Assembly (NCBI GenBank): GCA_015075445.1
Contig: JABTUJ010000024.1
Location: 1-64,000 of the forward strand
Source: Verrucomicrobiales bacterium
GTDB lineage: Bacteria > Verrucomicrobiota > Verrucomicrobiia > Limisphaerales > J093
Length of the DNA stretch: 64,000 nucleotides
Reading direction: 5' to 3'
Part shown: positions 50,951 to 59,650 of the stretch, in pieces
Layout of the letters: every line of letters begins with the position of its first letter
Numbering within the stretch: the stretch's first letter is position 1
The notes under the pieces: model-generated
What the model saw: only the letters and a program-made list of their open reading frames with translations
Database searches by the model: none
Told to the model about the DNA's origin: nothing
Position numbers and translations under genes: made by a program

Positions 50951-52264
50951 TTACCCAAAGTGATTCACTGTCATCCAGCCATGACGCGATGGAGCCGTTG
51001 GATTGTTCTGAGAACACGAGAGATCGAGCTGCCGAGGGTGTGAGCGATTTGATGATTTTGGCATTCCGCAAAGCACCTTCCCTGCCAGACTCCCGGAATG
51101 CATGCAGGAAAGAACGTCTTCGCTCAAGTCATGGCCTGGGTTCATCCCGAGCAATTTCGTCGCTGCGTTGCCCGTTACCGCGGTGACTACAAGGTCCTGA
51201 GTTTCTCTTGCTGGGACCAGTTTCTGGCCATGTCCTTCGCCCAAATCACTTATCGTGAGAGCCTGGCCGACTTGGAAGTCTGCCTCCGTTCGCGTCGCGA
51301 CCAACTCTATCATATGGGGTTCCGATCGACGATTGCCCATAGCACGCTGGCCGACGCCAATCGTGAGCGCGATTGGCGGATCTATGCCGACCTGGCGCAA
51401 CGTCTCATTGCGCGCGCTCGCCGACTCTACGCGCAGGAACCACTGGGGATGGAATTGGAGCAAACCGTTTATGCCTTGGATTCGACGACCATCGACTTGT
51501 GTCTGAGCCTGTTTCCGTGGGCACGCTTCCGCTCGACCAAGGCCGCCGTCAAGCTCCACACGTTGCTGGATGTGCGGGGCCCGATTCCTACGATGATCGC
51601 GATTTCTCAAGGAAAACAGGCCGATGTCCGCGTTTTGGACGAACTGATCCCCGAGCCGGGCGCGTTCTACGTGATGGATCGCGGTACTTGGATTTCGCGC
51701 GACTCTACCGGTTCGTACTGGCCTCCGCATTCTTTGTCACGCGCACGAAAGCCGGGGTCCAACTCAACCGTTTGGAGTCTCGCCCGGTGGATCGCAGCAC
51801 GGGCATTCGCAGCGATCACATCGTCTGGCTTCGTACTCTTCAAAGCGCTACTCGTTACCCGGACCGGCTTCGCCGAGTCGCCTTGTCGGGACCCCGAGGA
51901 CGGCAAGGTCCTGGTATTCCTGACCAACAACTTCGACCTACCAGCGGAAGTCATCGCACACCTTTACAAGTTACGCTGGCGCGTCGAGCTGTTCTTCAAG
52001 TGGATCAAGCAGAACCTGCGGATCAAACACTTCTTCGGTACCAGCGACAACGCCGTGAAGACCCAGGTGTGGATCGCCGTTTGTGTCTACGTCCTGGTAG
52101 CGATCATCCGCAAGGAACTCCAACTCGATTTGAGCCTGTCCCAAATCCTACAGATTTTGAGCGTCAACGCGTTTGAGCAAGTACCTCTGGATCAACTGCT
52201 TGCAAGGACTCAATCTCAAGACGAATCATCATATCCTTCTAACCAGTTGATGCTGTGGGGGTAA
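50951..52264 (+). mobile_element. IS4-like element
   Basis: About 1.3 kb. Possible ends TTACCC (50951) and GGGTAA (52259-52264). Contains one plus-strand transposase. It sits inside the remains of the RHS locus: the RHS toxin tail stops at its right end. I could not find a clear target duplication. Confidence 0.6.
51098..52264 (+). pseudogene. IS4-family transposase with two compensating frameshifts
   Basis: Starts at ATG 51098 with the DUF4372-type N-terminus (VFAQVMAWVHPEQFRRCVAR). First catalytic Asp in YALDSTTIDLCLSLFPWARF, second in FYVMDRG. From about 51685 to 51880 the correct reading is in another frame (YLDFARLYRFVLASAFFVTR, VDRSTGIRSDHIVWL), then it returns for VLVFLTNNFDLPAEVIAHLY and the Glu-bearing YKLRWRVELFFKWIKQNLRI. 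Inactive as read. Confidence 0.85.
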
Positions 52265-53560
52265 TGGCCGGATGGTTGTGAAAGTGATTAGACCGTCGGC
52301 GGTAGCGCATGCGGTGAAACACAACCACCAAGCGGGTGGGCCAGCCGGTAGAAATCCAAGACAACAGACCGCACATGCGGCAGCGACTATGCCGCCCCAT
52401 TTCGAGTGACCAAATAGACACTCGAACTGTCTTTGGCAGGCACTGATAATGCATCTCCTATTGTAACATTTATCGCCGATTTCAACATGACCATTACCAG
52501 GATACATTCTTTCACACCAGTCGCGAAATGTTGTAAGACCAAATGAATCTGACATTGTTTGGGGAGCGTTACGTGCGTACGCATATGAATTGGTCTCGTC
52601 GGGAACTTCAATCAAGTCCCTTGCTATCCACCTTCCCATCTTTGGATGGTAGTACCTGTGCCGCACCTGGTACATCCCCGTCTCAGTATCCAGGCGGTAG
52701 GCGCCGAAGCCGGTCTCCCAGTCGTAGAGGCTGGAGGCGCGGGCGCCGAAGCTGGCGTCCAGCACCCGCCGCGGGCCGAACCCGTCGTAGCCGTAGCGCT
52801 CCTGCACCGCGCCGGTGGTGTTGATGATGGCCGTGACCGAGAGGTGATCGTGCAGGACCAGAACGCTCATCTGCCCCGGTCCCGTTCGATCAGGTCATCG
52901 ACATGGCGCAGGCCCCACGAACTGGCGGTCGGCCGTGCTCAGCACGTTCAGGCGTTCCTCGGCACCTGCCAGCGGTTCTGAGTAGTAGTAGTGTTGGTGT
53001 TGCCGCCGGCCACTTTCGTCACCCGTCGCTTGAGCCTATCGTGGCGGTAGGTGGCCACCACCGCGCCGTCGGTCACCTTCACTTCTACCAGGCGGTCCCA
53101 GGCGTCATACGCAGTCATGGCTGGTCGTGGGCGCCGCGGGCTGCGGCACCTTGATCATGTTTCTGCGCCATCGTAACCGGAGGCGGTAGGGATCGAACCA
53201 GTCAGGCGTGCCCGTGATGGTCAGCAACTCGTTGGCCTTGTCGTGGGTCGGTTCTGGTTCAGCGTGGTGGTCCGTTGACCTTGGTCACATACGCGCTGGT
53301 CGTGCCCGCCAGTTGCCAGTCGGATCGTAGTTCCAGTCCTCCTGCCAGACGGGGGTGCCGCTGATGTCGGTCTTGCCGGCGTTGAGTTGCCCGCTTGAGG
53401 GTCTTCAACTGGTAGAGATTGTCGTAGGTGTAGTATTCGTCCTGATTGCTGGTGCCCACCAGGTTGTCCCGCCACTGGCGGTTGCCGGCCCGGTCAAAGC
53501 CGTATTGCACCCGCTCCCGTTCCCAATGCGTGCTGTAGCTGGTCTTGAGCATGATCATTG
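52265..53560 (-). pseudogene. RHS repeat-associated core with truncated polymorphic toxin tip
   Basis: The last part (52870 to 52265) reads in one frame: RYGYDGFGPRRVLDASFG, DTETGMYQVRHRYYHPKMGR and the boundary NSYAYARNAPQTMSDSFGL, i.e. the RHS core signature. It is followed by a Cys-rich, partly hydrophobic tip (RRCIISACQRQFECLFG, GIVAAACAVCCLGFLPAG) that ends at the IS4-like element. Further upstream, RHS repeats (VQYGFDRAGNRQWRDNLVG, EYYTYDNLYQLKTLKR) are in other frames. Several frameshifts and truncation make it non-functional as read. Such tips are toxins in contact-dependent competition systems. Confidence 0.8.
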
Positions 53561-54388
53561 CCGATCTGCTGCGCGATCGAAGACCTTAGTTGGGGAAGCG
53601 TCTCGTACCGCTCTCACTGCGCCCTTCAACTGGTCTCCCAATACCCGGTCGGGAACGCCCTCTGCCGTGCGGACGTCAGCTAACAAGCTCCGCCTTTGAC
53701 CGACCAGACGATTCACGTCCATGCTCATCTGCTCTGGAGCAGACGGCTCGCCGGACACACTGCTCTCCAGCGCCCGTATCGATAGGGGCATGAACCGCAA
53801 CATCTTCACCTTACAGAACGCCTCGGAGCACGCCAGCAAGTCATACATTCGAGCAACCGACCCGGCAAGAAGTCTCCGTTCGTCATTCTGTCTTTGATCG
53901 TCTCCCGAGAAGAGCTTCCTCGCCATGGCTTCGAACCGTCCTGAAAGAGACACATGCGCTGTGCCGTATTCGGCGTAAGCCTGTTCCCAAATGTTGCGTG
54001 CCCAACCAGCCCGTTGCGCTTCATCGAGTTCCGCAAATAATGGACGAAAATTCGCGGTTCCAAGCATGTTTCCGTCAGCGATTGCTGTAAGCGATGCCTC
54101 GCGGTTCGCAAGATAGAGCTCTTCTGACAGCGCGAGAGTAAAGTATGGCAACGCATTGGAAGCATCATGGCGTAGCCATAGGTCGATCCATCTCTGTGCG
54201 TTCGTCTGTCCCAAACCAAACAATGATATCCCGGCAAGAGCTGGCAAGGAGGTCGGATTGTTGTCCAGGGCCTTCTTGTACCAGTGGACTTTCGATTCGT
54301 CGCTGAGAAACGGTCTCTCCTTTTCCGCGAGACGAACGAAAAGCAATGCTTTCTCGATTGGTGACGCGCCCGCCGCGGCTTCTTCTAG
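53555..54388 (-). CDS. Helical-repeat (TPR-like) protein, 5'-truncated by IS copy 2
   Basis: About 277 codons remain. The frame runs unbroken out of the IS end at 54388 (LEEAAAGASPIEKALLFVR), so the start was lost. A TPR/Sel1-like part (SKVHWYKKALDNNPTSLPAL) is followed by a helical domain without recognised motifs (FSGDDQRQNDERRLLAGSV, MSMDVNRLVGQRRSLLADVR). It ends right where RHS sequence begins. Function unknown; being next to the RHS locus it could be an accessory or immunity-related gene (inference). Confidence 0.55.
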   Translation of the reverse strand, partial: LEEAAAGASPIEKALLFVRLAEKERPFLSDESKVHWYKKALDNNPTSLPALAGISLFGLGQTNAQRWIDLWLRHDASNALPYFTLALSEELYLANREASLTAIADGNMLGTANFRPLFAELDEAQRAGWARNIWEQAYAEYGTAHVSLSGRFEAMARKLFSGDDQRQNDERRLLAGSVARMYDLLACSEAFCKVKMLRFMPLSIRALESSVSGEPSAPEQMSMDVNRLVGQRRSLLADVRTAEGVPDRVLGDQLKGAVRAVRDASPTKVFDRAADRQ

Positions 54389-56474
54389 CCTGGATTTTCG
54401 CGTGAGGAGATCCGCTAACGTGGATTGACTTTCTGGAGCGGCGAACCGCGCGAGATCACCCGAAGGTGATGATCAGCTTGTAGTTGTTCCACCAGGGGAT
54501 GGCGATTTGTTTTGTCCCGACACCGGCCGCGATCAGCAGGGGGTTATGTGCGCGCTTGGGAAGCTGAACCTCTACTCGCCGCTCGCCGATCTCAATCCGC
54601 GCCGGGGTGTCCAGGAAATGACGATGGATCTGCCGCGCTTTAGCGGTTGCATAGCCGTTCAACTGGCGAGCCAGCAACCGATACAGACCACTGGCGATCT
54701 CGGTCAGCGCCACGTCGAAATCCACCTTCAAAGCCACGGCCGAACTCAAAGCATCCAGGTGGAAGAAGTCCACGGCATCGGCCAGATGGTTCTCGATGAG
54801 CATACGCTGAGCGTACCGAGTGATTCGCTTGGAACTCGCTCCTTCCAGGTCATTGGTGAGCAGGATCGTCGGTTCCTCATGTCCCAGATTGGTGATGAAC
54901 ATCTGGCGCACGTGGCCTTCATAGCCCTTGAGGCTCACCCGTTGCTCAAACACTTTGGGGTCTTGATACTGCCGATGCGGCACGTCCAGATGCACGGTGC
55001 GCCAGGCCGAACGGGGCGTATTGACCACTTGGCGCAGCAACCCAGCAGAGCGTCGCCGCAAGGTCATAAAAGTGACGTCCATCTGATTGAGCCGGCTTAG
55101 GTGGGCAAAGGTGGTCAGCTTGGAGTCGAACACCACCTCCTGCGGGAGCTTGCCGGTTTGTTGGCGCCAGAATTCCACAAAGCGAAGCACTTGATCGGGT
55201 TGCTCGCGCTTGGGCACATCCGCACAGGAGTAGCACACGACCTGGCTTTCGGCCTCCTGAGCCAGAAACACCAGAATGGACTTTTGGCTGCGGCTGCGCT
55301 TGGACAAATAGTGGCGCTCCACGAACTCGTCCTGACCGAAATACGGAATCGCATGAAAATCCAGGTTGAAGCCCTGACCCTCCACCAGCTTATGACGCCG
55401 GACCTCTTTGAGCCACCCGGCCCGTAGCGCCTCGGTCATCTTGGGCCCCACCCGGTCCGAATAGGTGGACAGATAGGTGGTTTTGGGCGGCGCATTCAGG
55501 CCGGCAAAGAGCGCCAGGCCCGGATCCAAGACCAAATCCATCACGTGACTCTTACGCTCGCAGCTGCAGAGTTTCAGCCCCAGAAGCGAAAGCAGCGCCT
55601 GAGGGGCCGGGATCATCTTGGTGCCCGGGAAGCCGGCCTGCTGGACCAGCGCGGGCCACTCGCAGTCCACCAGCCAGGGGAGGAACAGGAACAGCCCGCC
55701 CAACTGCGTCCCGAAGCGTCCTGGGGACAGGCTGAACTCTCGCCGGTCGGCGACCGCGGCGGTCTCGGGCTTGGGGCGATCGGGCAATTCGTCATCAGCG
55801 CGGCGGGGCAGACGGGAGAAACCCTCTTGACGCAAGACTTCCCAGATGGCGGTGTCACTCAAAGGAGTACCCTTGGTTTGGAGCGCGCGTTCGATGTCAT
55901 AAACTGAATGGTTTTGTTTGCGCAGGGCGATGATGAGGGGGCGGGCCGCATTGGTTTTGGGCTGGGCTTTAGGGCCAGGCTTGCGCTGCACGAAGAAATC
56001 GAAGTGATGGCGTCGGAACTGGCAGCACAGAACTCGAAAGGCACCGGGGGAGTAGCCGAAGCGGCGGGCGACCTCGTGAGAGGGGAGGGTTTCGAGGAAG
56101 AAGGTGCGCAAGGCTTCGTATTGTCGCTGGGCAGTGGTTTGGGGCTCCAGAAAGAAGCGAGCCTCGGGCGTTAGCGTGTTTACTGATTCTTTCGTATGTC
56201 ATATGAATGTCACATTGGGACAGATTGTCAACGAGAAAAGACACAGTGGGTGGTGGGTTTCTCCATCACGAACCGCAATAAGTGGACAAAACCGTGGAAA
56301 AGAGGTGAATATCGGGTCGGGTTCGAGGAATCAAACAATTGCACTAACACTTCTAACCACAGTTTAAGTCAATTATACAGCTAACGCTCTCCGCGGCAGC
56401 GCGGCACCTGTCCGCGGAGAAAACGTCGTTCCCAAAGAGATTCGTTAGCTCAGCCCCTCACGCGAAAATCCAGG
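54389..56474 (-). mobile_element. CTAG-flanked IS, copy 2 (2086 bp, intact)
   Basis: Bounded by CTAG at 54385-54388 and 56475-56478, with inverted ends CCTGGATTTTCGCGTGAGG. Same element as 48764-50851 with an uninterrupted transposase gene, so this copy is potentially active. Confidence 0.92.
54456..56111 (-). CDS. DDE transposase of the CTAG-flanked IS (intact)
   Basis: 551 residues from a TTG at 56111. The coding frame extends about 25 codons further (LTPEARFFLEPQTTAQRQYE) without a usual start codon, so translation may begin upstream at a rare codon. N-terminal helix-turn-helix (SHEVARRFGYSPGAFRVL). Catalytic residues are likely Asp in LDFHAIPYFG, Asp in VVFDSKLTTF and Glu in LIENHLADAVDFFHLDALSS. 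C-terminus RRVEVQLPKRAHNPLLIAAG. The family is in the IS4/IS1380/IS1634 superfamily; I cannot place it exactly. The 56112-56474 leader holds nothing else I recognise. Confidence 0.85.
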   Translation of the reverse strand: MRTFFLETLPSHEVARRFGYSPGAFRVLCCQFRRHHFDFFVQRKPGPKAQPKTNAARPLIIALRKQNHSVYDIERALQTKGTPLSDTAIWEVLRQEGFSRLPRRADDELPDRPKPETAAVADRREFSLSPGRFGTQLGGLFLFLPWLVDCEWPALVQQAGFPGTKMIPAPQALLSLLGLKLCSCERKSHVMDLVLDPGLALFAGLNAPPKTTYLSTYSDRVGPKMTEALRAGWLKEVRRHKLVEGQGFNLDFHAIPYFGQDEFVERHYLSKRSRSQKSILVFLAQEAESQVVCYSCADVPKREQPDQVLRFVEFWRQQTGKLPQEVVFDSKLTTFAHLSRLNQMDVTFMTLRRRSAGLLRQVVNTPRSAWRTVHLDVPHRQYQDPKVFEQRVSLKGYEGHVRQMFITNLGHEEPTILLTNDLEGASSKRITRYAQRMLIENHLADAVDFFHLDALSSAVALKVDFDVALTEIASGLYRLLARQLNGYATAKARQIHRHFLDTPARIEIGERRVEVQLPKRAHNPLLIAAGVGTKQIAIPWWNNYKLIITFG

Positions 56475-56754
56475 CTAGGACACCGCTGCCTGATTGGCAA
56501 GTCAAAGCGACAAACAAAGCGCGCTGGCCTTGCCGGCGGCGACGTGTGCCGGACCTGCTGGACCGTCTGGGGGTCTTCCCGGCGTCCGGCCTCGCTCGGG
56601 AAGAACTCGCCGCCCTCCTGCAGGCAACAGCCGCACACGGCTTGGTCCTCCAGCACGGTCCGTATGAGGCAGAGGATATGTTCCCTGCGGCGCGCGGCTC
56701 GACTGAGTTCGCCGAAGTCCTCGGCCTCCAGCCCTCCCTGCGAAAACGGCACCC

Positions 56755-57006
56755 CGCGGAATCCTCAGATCGGCTCAAGGCGCTCTGGGCGGCGCATTGG
56801 ACGGCGATGTCGCGGACGGTGTTGCTCGCGAAGTCCTCCATGACGGCCCGGACCCAAGGCGAGGCGTCCGGACGCCAACGACCGGGCAAGGGCGAGGTCT
56901 CGTCCACGTGGACATGCTCTTCACTCCACTGCCAGGGAGGGCGGCGGTCGGCCGGTTTGCAGGCCCCGCAGAAGCCTTCGATCAGCGGATGGCGCGAGCT
57001 TCGCAC
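56755..57006 (-). pseudogene. Phage terminase large subunit (GpA-like), N-terminal fragment
   Basis: About 84 residues. EEHVHVDETSPLPGRWRPDA followed by SPWVRAVMEDFASNTVRDIA then VQCAAQS matches the start of GpA-type terminases just before the Walker A region, where homology ends. The rest of the ATPase and nuclease is absent. The next 280 bases up to the IS (56479-56754) read as open frames on both strands without recognisable homology. Loss of this gene means the prophage cannot package DNA. Confidence 0.7.
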
Positions 57007-57134
57007 GTCGAAGGCGGAACGTTACGCTTCAAGGCGCGGGCAGTAGCCTACCCCTGGCCGGACGGTTCCGGCGCGTCTCGCACCGGTTCTCGCCGTTTCT
57101 CGCGGCGGTTCTCGACGCCATTCGACCACGCAAG

Positions 57135-57162
57135 ACGGCCCCCCGGTCGCCCGAGGGGCCGT
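57135..57162 (-). terminator. Possible intrinsic terminator
   Basis: ACGGCCCC (57135-57142) pairs with GGGGCCGT (57155-57162); on the minus strand the stem is followed by CTTGC. It is 20 bases after the stop of the 57183 gene. Confidence 0.45.
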
Positions 57163-57182
57163 GTCGCGGGCGAGGTCGCCGC

Positions 57183-57572
57183 CTACTTCGCCGCCATGAG
57201 GTCGAAGGCCCGGCGGAAGAACCGCGCCCGGCCCGTGATGCGCCGGACGATCTTCACCGCCTGCGCGTCGGCGAGTTTGAAGGTCGCCGCCAACTCCTTG
57301 GCGATGTCGTCCTTGTCCTTCCCGGACAGGTGCAGGAACGTCACCAGCCCGCTCTTGCTCTCCTTCAACTCCGCCACCGTGGTCGGCAGCCGGTCCGCCG
57401 GTTCCTCTTCCTTCTCGACCTTCGCCACCGGTTCCTTTTTCGCTTTGCCCTTGCCCGCCGGGGCCGCGGTGGGAGCCGCTGCCTTCGCCTTGCCGTTCGG
57501 CACGGGGGCCGGGGCTGCGGTCTGCGGTTGGGTCTTCGCCGTTTCCTTCGCTGCGTCTTTGTTGTTCTTCAT
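57183..57572 (-). CDS. Hypothetical phage protein with Ala/Lys/Pro-rich N half
   Basis: 129 residues. Residues 1-60 are low-complexity Ala/Pro/Lys (APAPVPNGKAKAAAPTAAPA). About 65-129 is a small charged helical domain (ELKESKSGLVTFLHLSGKDK, VKIVRRITGRARFFRRAFDL). It overlaps the start region of the 57569 gene by 4 bases and ends just before a possible terminator. Function unknown; the layout resembles a histone-like or DNA-binding protein, but no family motif supports that. Confidence 0.65.
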   Translation of the reverse strand: MKNNKDAAKETAKTQPQTAAPAPVPNGKAKAAAPTAAPAGKGKAKKEPVAKVEKEEEPADRLPTTVAELKESKSGLVTFLHLSGKDKDDIAKELAATFKLADAQAVKIVRRITGRARFFRRAFDLMAAK

Positions 57573-57862
57573 ACTGTGCTCCGTTCTGGTTTTGTTGTTA
57601 TTCCGCTCCGATCGTGAGCCTCGCTACGGTGGAGCGGCGTGGGCTGTCCAAGGGAATCCATGGAAATCTTGGGACCGGCTTCGCCAGCCCAGGGCGACGC
57701 GGACTCATGCAATTCGAGTGAAGCCGGGGCGGCTGTCTGAAGTCGTCGGGCAACCTCGACCGCGCCGCGCTTGTAGACGCAGAGGCAGACCAGTTCGCCG
57801 GCCACATCGCGGACCGCCCAGAACCGACTGTGGCCGTGCTTGGTGACGGTGAAGGCGTTCAT
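57569..57862 (-). CDS. Hypothetical phage protein
   Basis: 97 residues. The N-terminal ~45 residues look folded (TVTKHGHSRFWAVRDVAGEL, CVYKRGAVEVARRLQ), like small phage proteins of unknown role. The C-terminal half is low-complexity and possibly disordered. It starts inside the stop of the 57859 gene (ATGA) and ends in a 4-base overlap with the 57183 gene, supporting that both starts are right. Confidence 0.65.
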   Translation of the reverse strand: MNAFTVTKHGHSRFWAVRDVAGELVCLCVYKRGAVEVARRLQTAAPASLELHESASPWAGEAGPKISMDSLGQPTPLHRSEAHDRSGITTKPERSTV

Positions 57863-58293
57863 GAGAGCGGGATGAAGCCTTGGTTGTGGGTGCGTATCGC
57901 CTCGTCGTAGGCCGCTTCAATCACGCCTTGCAGCGTGTCGCAATACACGTCCCGCTGGCAGGCCAGGACCATCTCGGAGGGTCTGCGCTCCCGGTGACCC
58001 TCGATCAGCCAGACGGTGTAAACGTCCGTCGGCTCATAGGCCACGATCAGCGTCCAAGCCCGCCCGCGCTTCCCGTTGACCCGGCATTGCAGGCCAACCT
58101 CATAGTCCACGAAACCGACGCCGCCCTCGGACACCAATCGCGAAGGCCGGCTGGACCGGTATTCGCCGAGGGCTTCGGCGCACCGGTAGCTGAACGCGCT
58201 CGCCCCCACGTACGTGAATGCCCCCCTCAATCCCAGGCCGCCCGCTTGCGCGATGATCGCCTGGACCGTCTCTGGCAGTGATTCGAGTTTCAT
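57859..58293 (-). CDS. Hypothetical phage protein
   Basis: 144 residues from the ATG at 58293 (KLESLPETVQAIIAQAG), preferred over a start at 58356 that lies inside the preceding gene's end. A compact alpha/beta protein: GAFTYVGASAFSYRCAEALG, FVDYEVGLQCRVNGKRGRAW, TLIVAYEPTDVYTVWLIEGH. No motif recognised. Its TGA overlaps the ATG of the next gene. Confidence 0.7.
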   Translation of the reverse strand: MKLESLPETVQAIIAQAGGLGLRGAFTYVGASAFSYRCAEALGEYRSSRPSRLVSEGGVGFVDYEVGLQCRVNGKRGRAWTLIVAYEPTDVYTVWLIEGHRERRPSEMVLACQRDVYCDTLQGVIEAAYDEAIRTHNQGFIPLS

Positions 58294-58337
58294 CGGCGAG
58301 CGTATAGGCGGCGCGCCGACGGAAGGTCCAGTGACGA

Positions 58338-58979
58338 TCAATCCGCCCGCTGCCACTCACCCAGCCGGTCATCCAGCGTGTGCAACTGCTTCAGGATGTC
58401 GTCCTCTTCCTCCTTCAGCCGGGCTTCGATCACGGCGACCGTCTGGCCTTCTAGGGACGGGGCCGTGCGGTGAACCCGCGTCACGACCTTGCGGATGGCT
58501 GCGCCCAGTTCGGCCCCCAGGTGCGTGACTTCCTCGACCGGGATCAGTTCGCGCTTCAACTGCCGCAGTTCGACCTTCAGCTTGGCGTTTTGCAGAACGA
58601 CGTGCTGGGCGCGTTCCTGGTCGTAGTTGACCAGCGTCCGGTCGGGCGACGCGAACAGCCACCGCAACAGAGCGGCCAGGTACACCCGGCTGCCGCGAAA
58701 CGCGGAGCAACCGTTGCGCTTGGCGTGCTTGATGGTCGAGACGGGGATGCCGGTGGCGGCGGCGCAGGCCCCGATGCTGTCGTAGGCATCCTGCATGACC
58801 CGCGACTGCTCGCGCTCGCGGTAGTACCGCAGCAAGCCCTGAATGGTGGGGACAAGATCGTAATGGCCCTCAACGGCCTTCGGGAACCAGCCTTCGACCG
58901 CCAACTCGCGCAGCCGGCGGTCGGTCAGGCCAGACAGCCGGGCGAGTTGGGCAATGGCGATGGTGCCGGTGTCGGCCAT
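58338..58979 (-). CDS. Phage terminase small subunit (Nu1-like DNA packaging protein)
   Basis: 213 residues from the ATG at 58979. An N-terminal winged-helix of the Nu1/MerR type (IAIAQLARLSGLTDRRLREL, then AVEGWFPKAVEGHYD) would recognise the packaging site. A second DNA-binding-like part (GACAATGIPVSTIKHAKRNG, CSAFRGSRVYLAALLRWLF) follows, and a C-terminal charged coiled coil (LQNAKLKVELRQLKRELIP, LKEEEDDILKQLHTLDDRLG) would bind the large subunit. It starts 2 bases after the methyltransferase gene. The large subunit is only a fragment downstream (56755-57006). Confidence 0.75.
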   Translation of the reverse strand: MADTGTIAIAQLARLSGLTDRRLRELAVEGWFPKAVEGHYDLVPTIQGLLRYYREREQSRVMQDAYDSIGACAAATGIPVSTIKHAKRNGCSAFRGSRVYLAALLRWLFASPDRTLVNYDQERAQHVVLQNAKLKVELRQLKRELIPVEEVTHLGAELGAAIRKVVTRVHRTAPSLEGQTVAVIEARLKEEEDDILKQLHTLDDRLGEWQRAD

Positions 58980-58981
58980 GC

Positions 58982-59650
58982 TCAACGCTCCGGGGCTGCG
59001 AGGATCCAACCGATGAACTCGCCGACCTGGAAGAAGGTCCGCGCCGCCTTCGGCAACATCAGCGGATCGAGCGGGCGCTGGTAGCCGGCCAGCGCGAGTT
59101 CCTTGCGCAGAATGTCGTCCGGCTTGGCCCCCACCGCGAGCTTCTGCTGCAGCGTCAGCCGGCTGAACGCGGTCCCGACGTAACCCGGCGGCATCAGGGC
59201 CTTGTCCACGATCAGCAGCGCCCCGCCGGCCTTGGTCAGGCCCTGCAATCGCCGCAGGAAGGACGCCCGCGTGTCCACCGGCAGGAACATCAGCACCAGG
59301 AAGCACACGGCGAAATCGAAGGGCTTGTAGTCATAGGACACCGCATCAGCTACCACCAGTTGCGGAGGGCCTTCATACCGGTCGGCCATCTCGCGGCTTT
59401 CCTCGATGGCGAAGAACCGCGCCTGTCGCTGGATGAGCGTTTCCTTCAAGGCCAGGCCGATGTTCCCCGTCGAGGCGCCGATGTCGTACACCACACCGCC
59501 GCGCGGAATGTAGTGCCGGCCGAAGTGGGCGACCGCGTTCGTGGCGAGGTCATACCACGGAAGCGACTCGCGCACGTGCTGGTCGAAGTGCTTCGCCACC
59601 GCACGGCTGCGGAAGGTCCAATGCTGAGGGATTTCAAGTGAGGATTTCAT
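58982..59650 (-). CDS. Phage-encoded SAM-dependent methyltransferase
   Basis: 222 residues. SAM-binding motif I VYDIGASTGNIGLAL (about residues 54-68), then FFAIEESREMADR (acidic ribose binder), DAVSYDYKPFDFAVCFLVLM and GGALLIVDKALMPPGYVG. This is the class I, CmoA-like arrangement with an N-terminal helical cap (RSRAVAKHFDQHVRESLPWY). Substrate unknown; not the usual DNA-MTase motifs. It starts 17 bases inside the end of the cytosine methyltransferase gene, so both may modify phage nucleic acid or host components. Confidence 0.8.
   Translation of the reverse strand: MKSSLEIPQHWTFRSRAVAKHFDQHVRESLPWYDLATNAVAHFGRHYIPRGGVVYDIGASTGNIGLALKETLIQRQARFFAIEESREMADRYEGPPQLVVADAVSYDYKPFDFAVCFLVLMFLPVDTRASFLRRLQGLTKAGGALLIVDKALMPPGYVGTAFSRLTLQQKLAVGAKPDDILRKELALAGYQRPLDPLMLPKAARTFFQVGEFIGWILAAPER

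Noticed and set aside
56546..57046. Plus-strand open frame beginning PDLLDRLGVFPASGLAREEL
   Set aside because: Reads somewhat protein-like but has no start, no homology I recognise, and overlaps the terminase fragment on the other strand; undecided, so not called.
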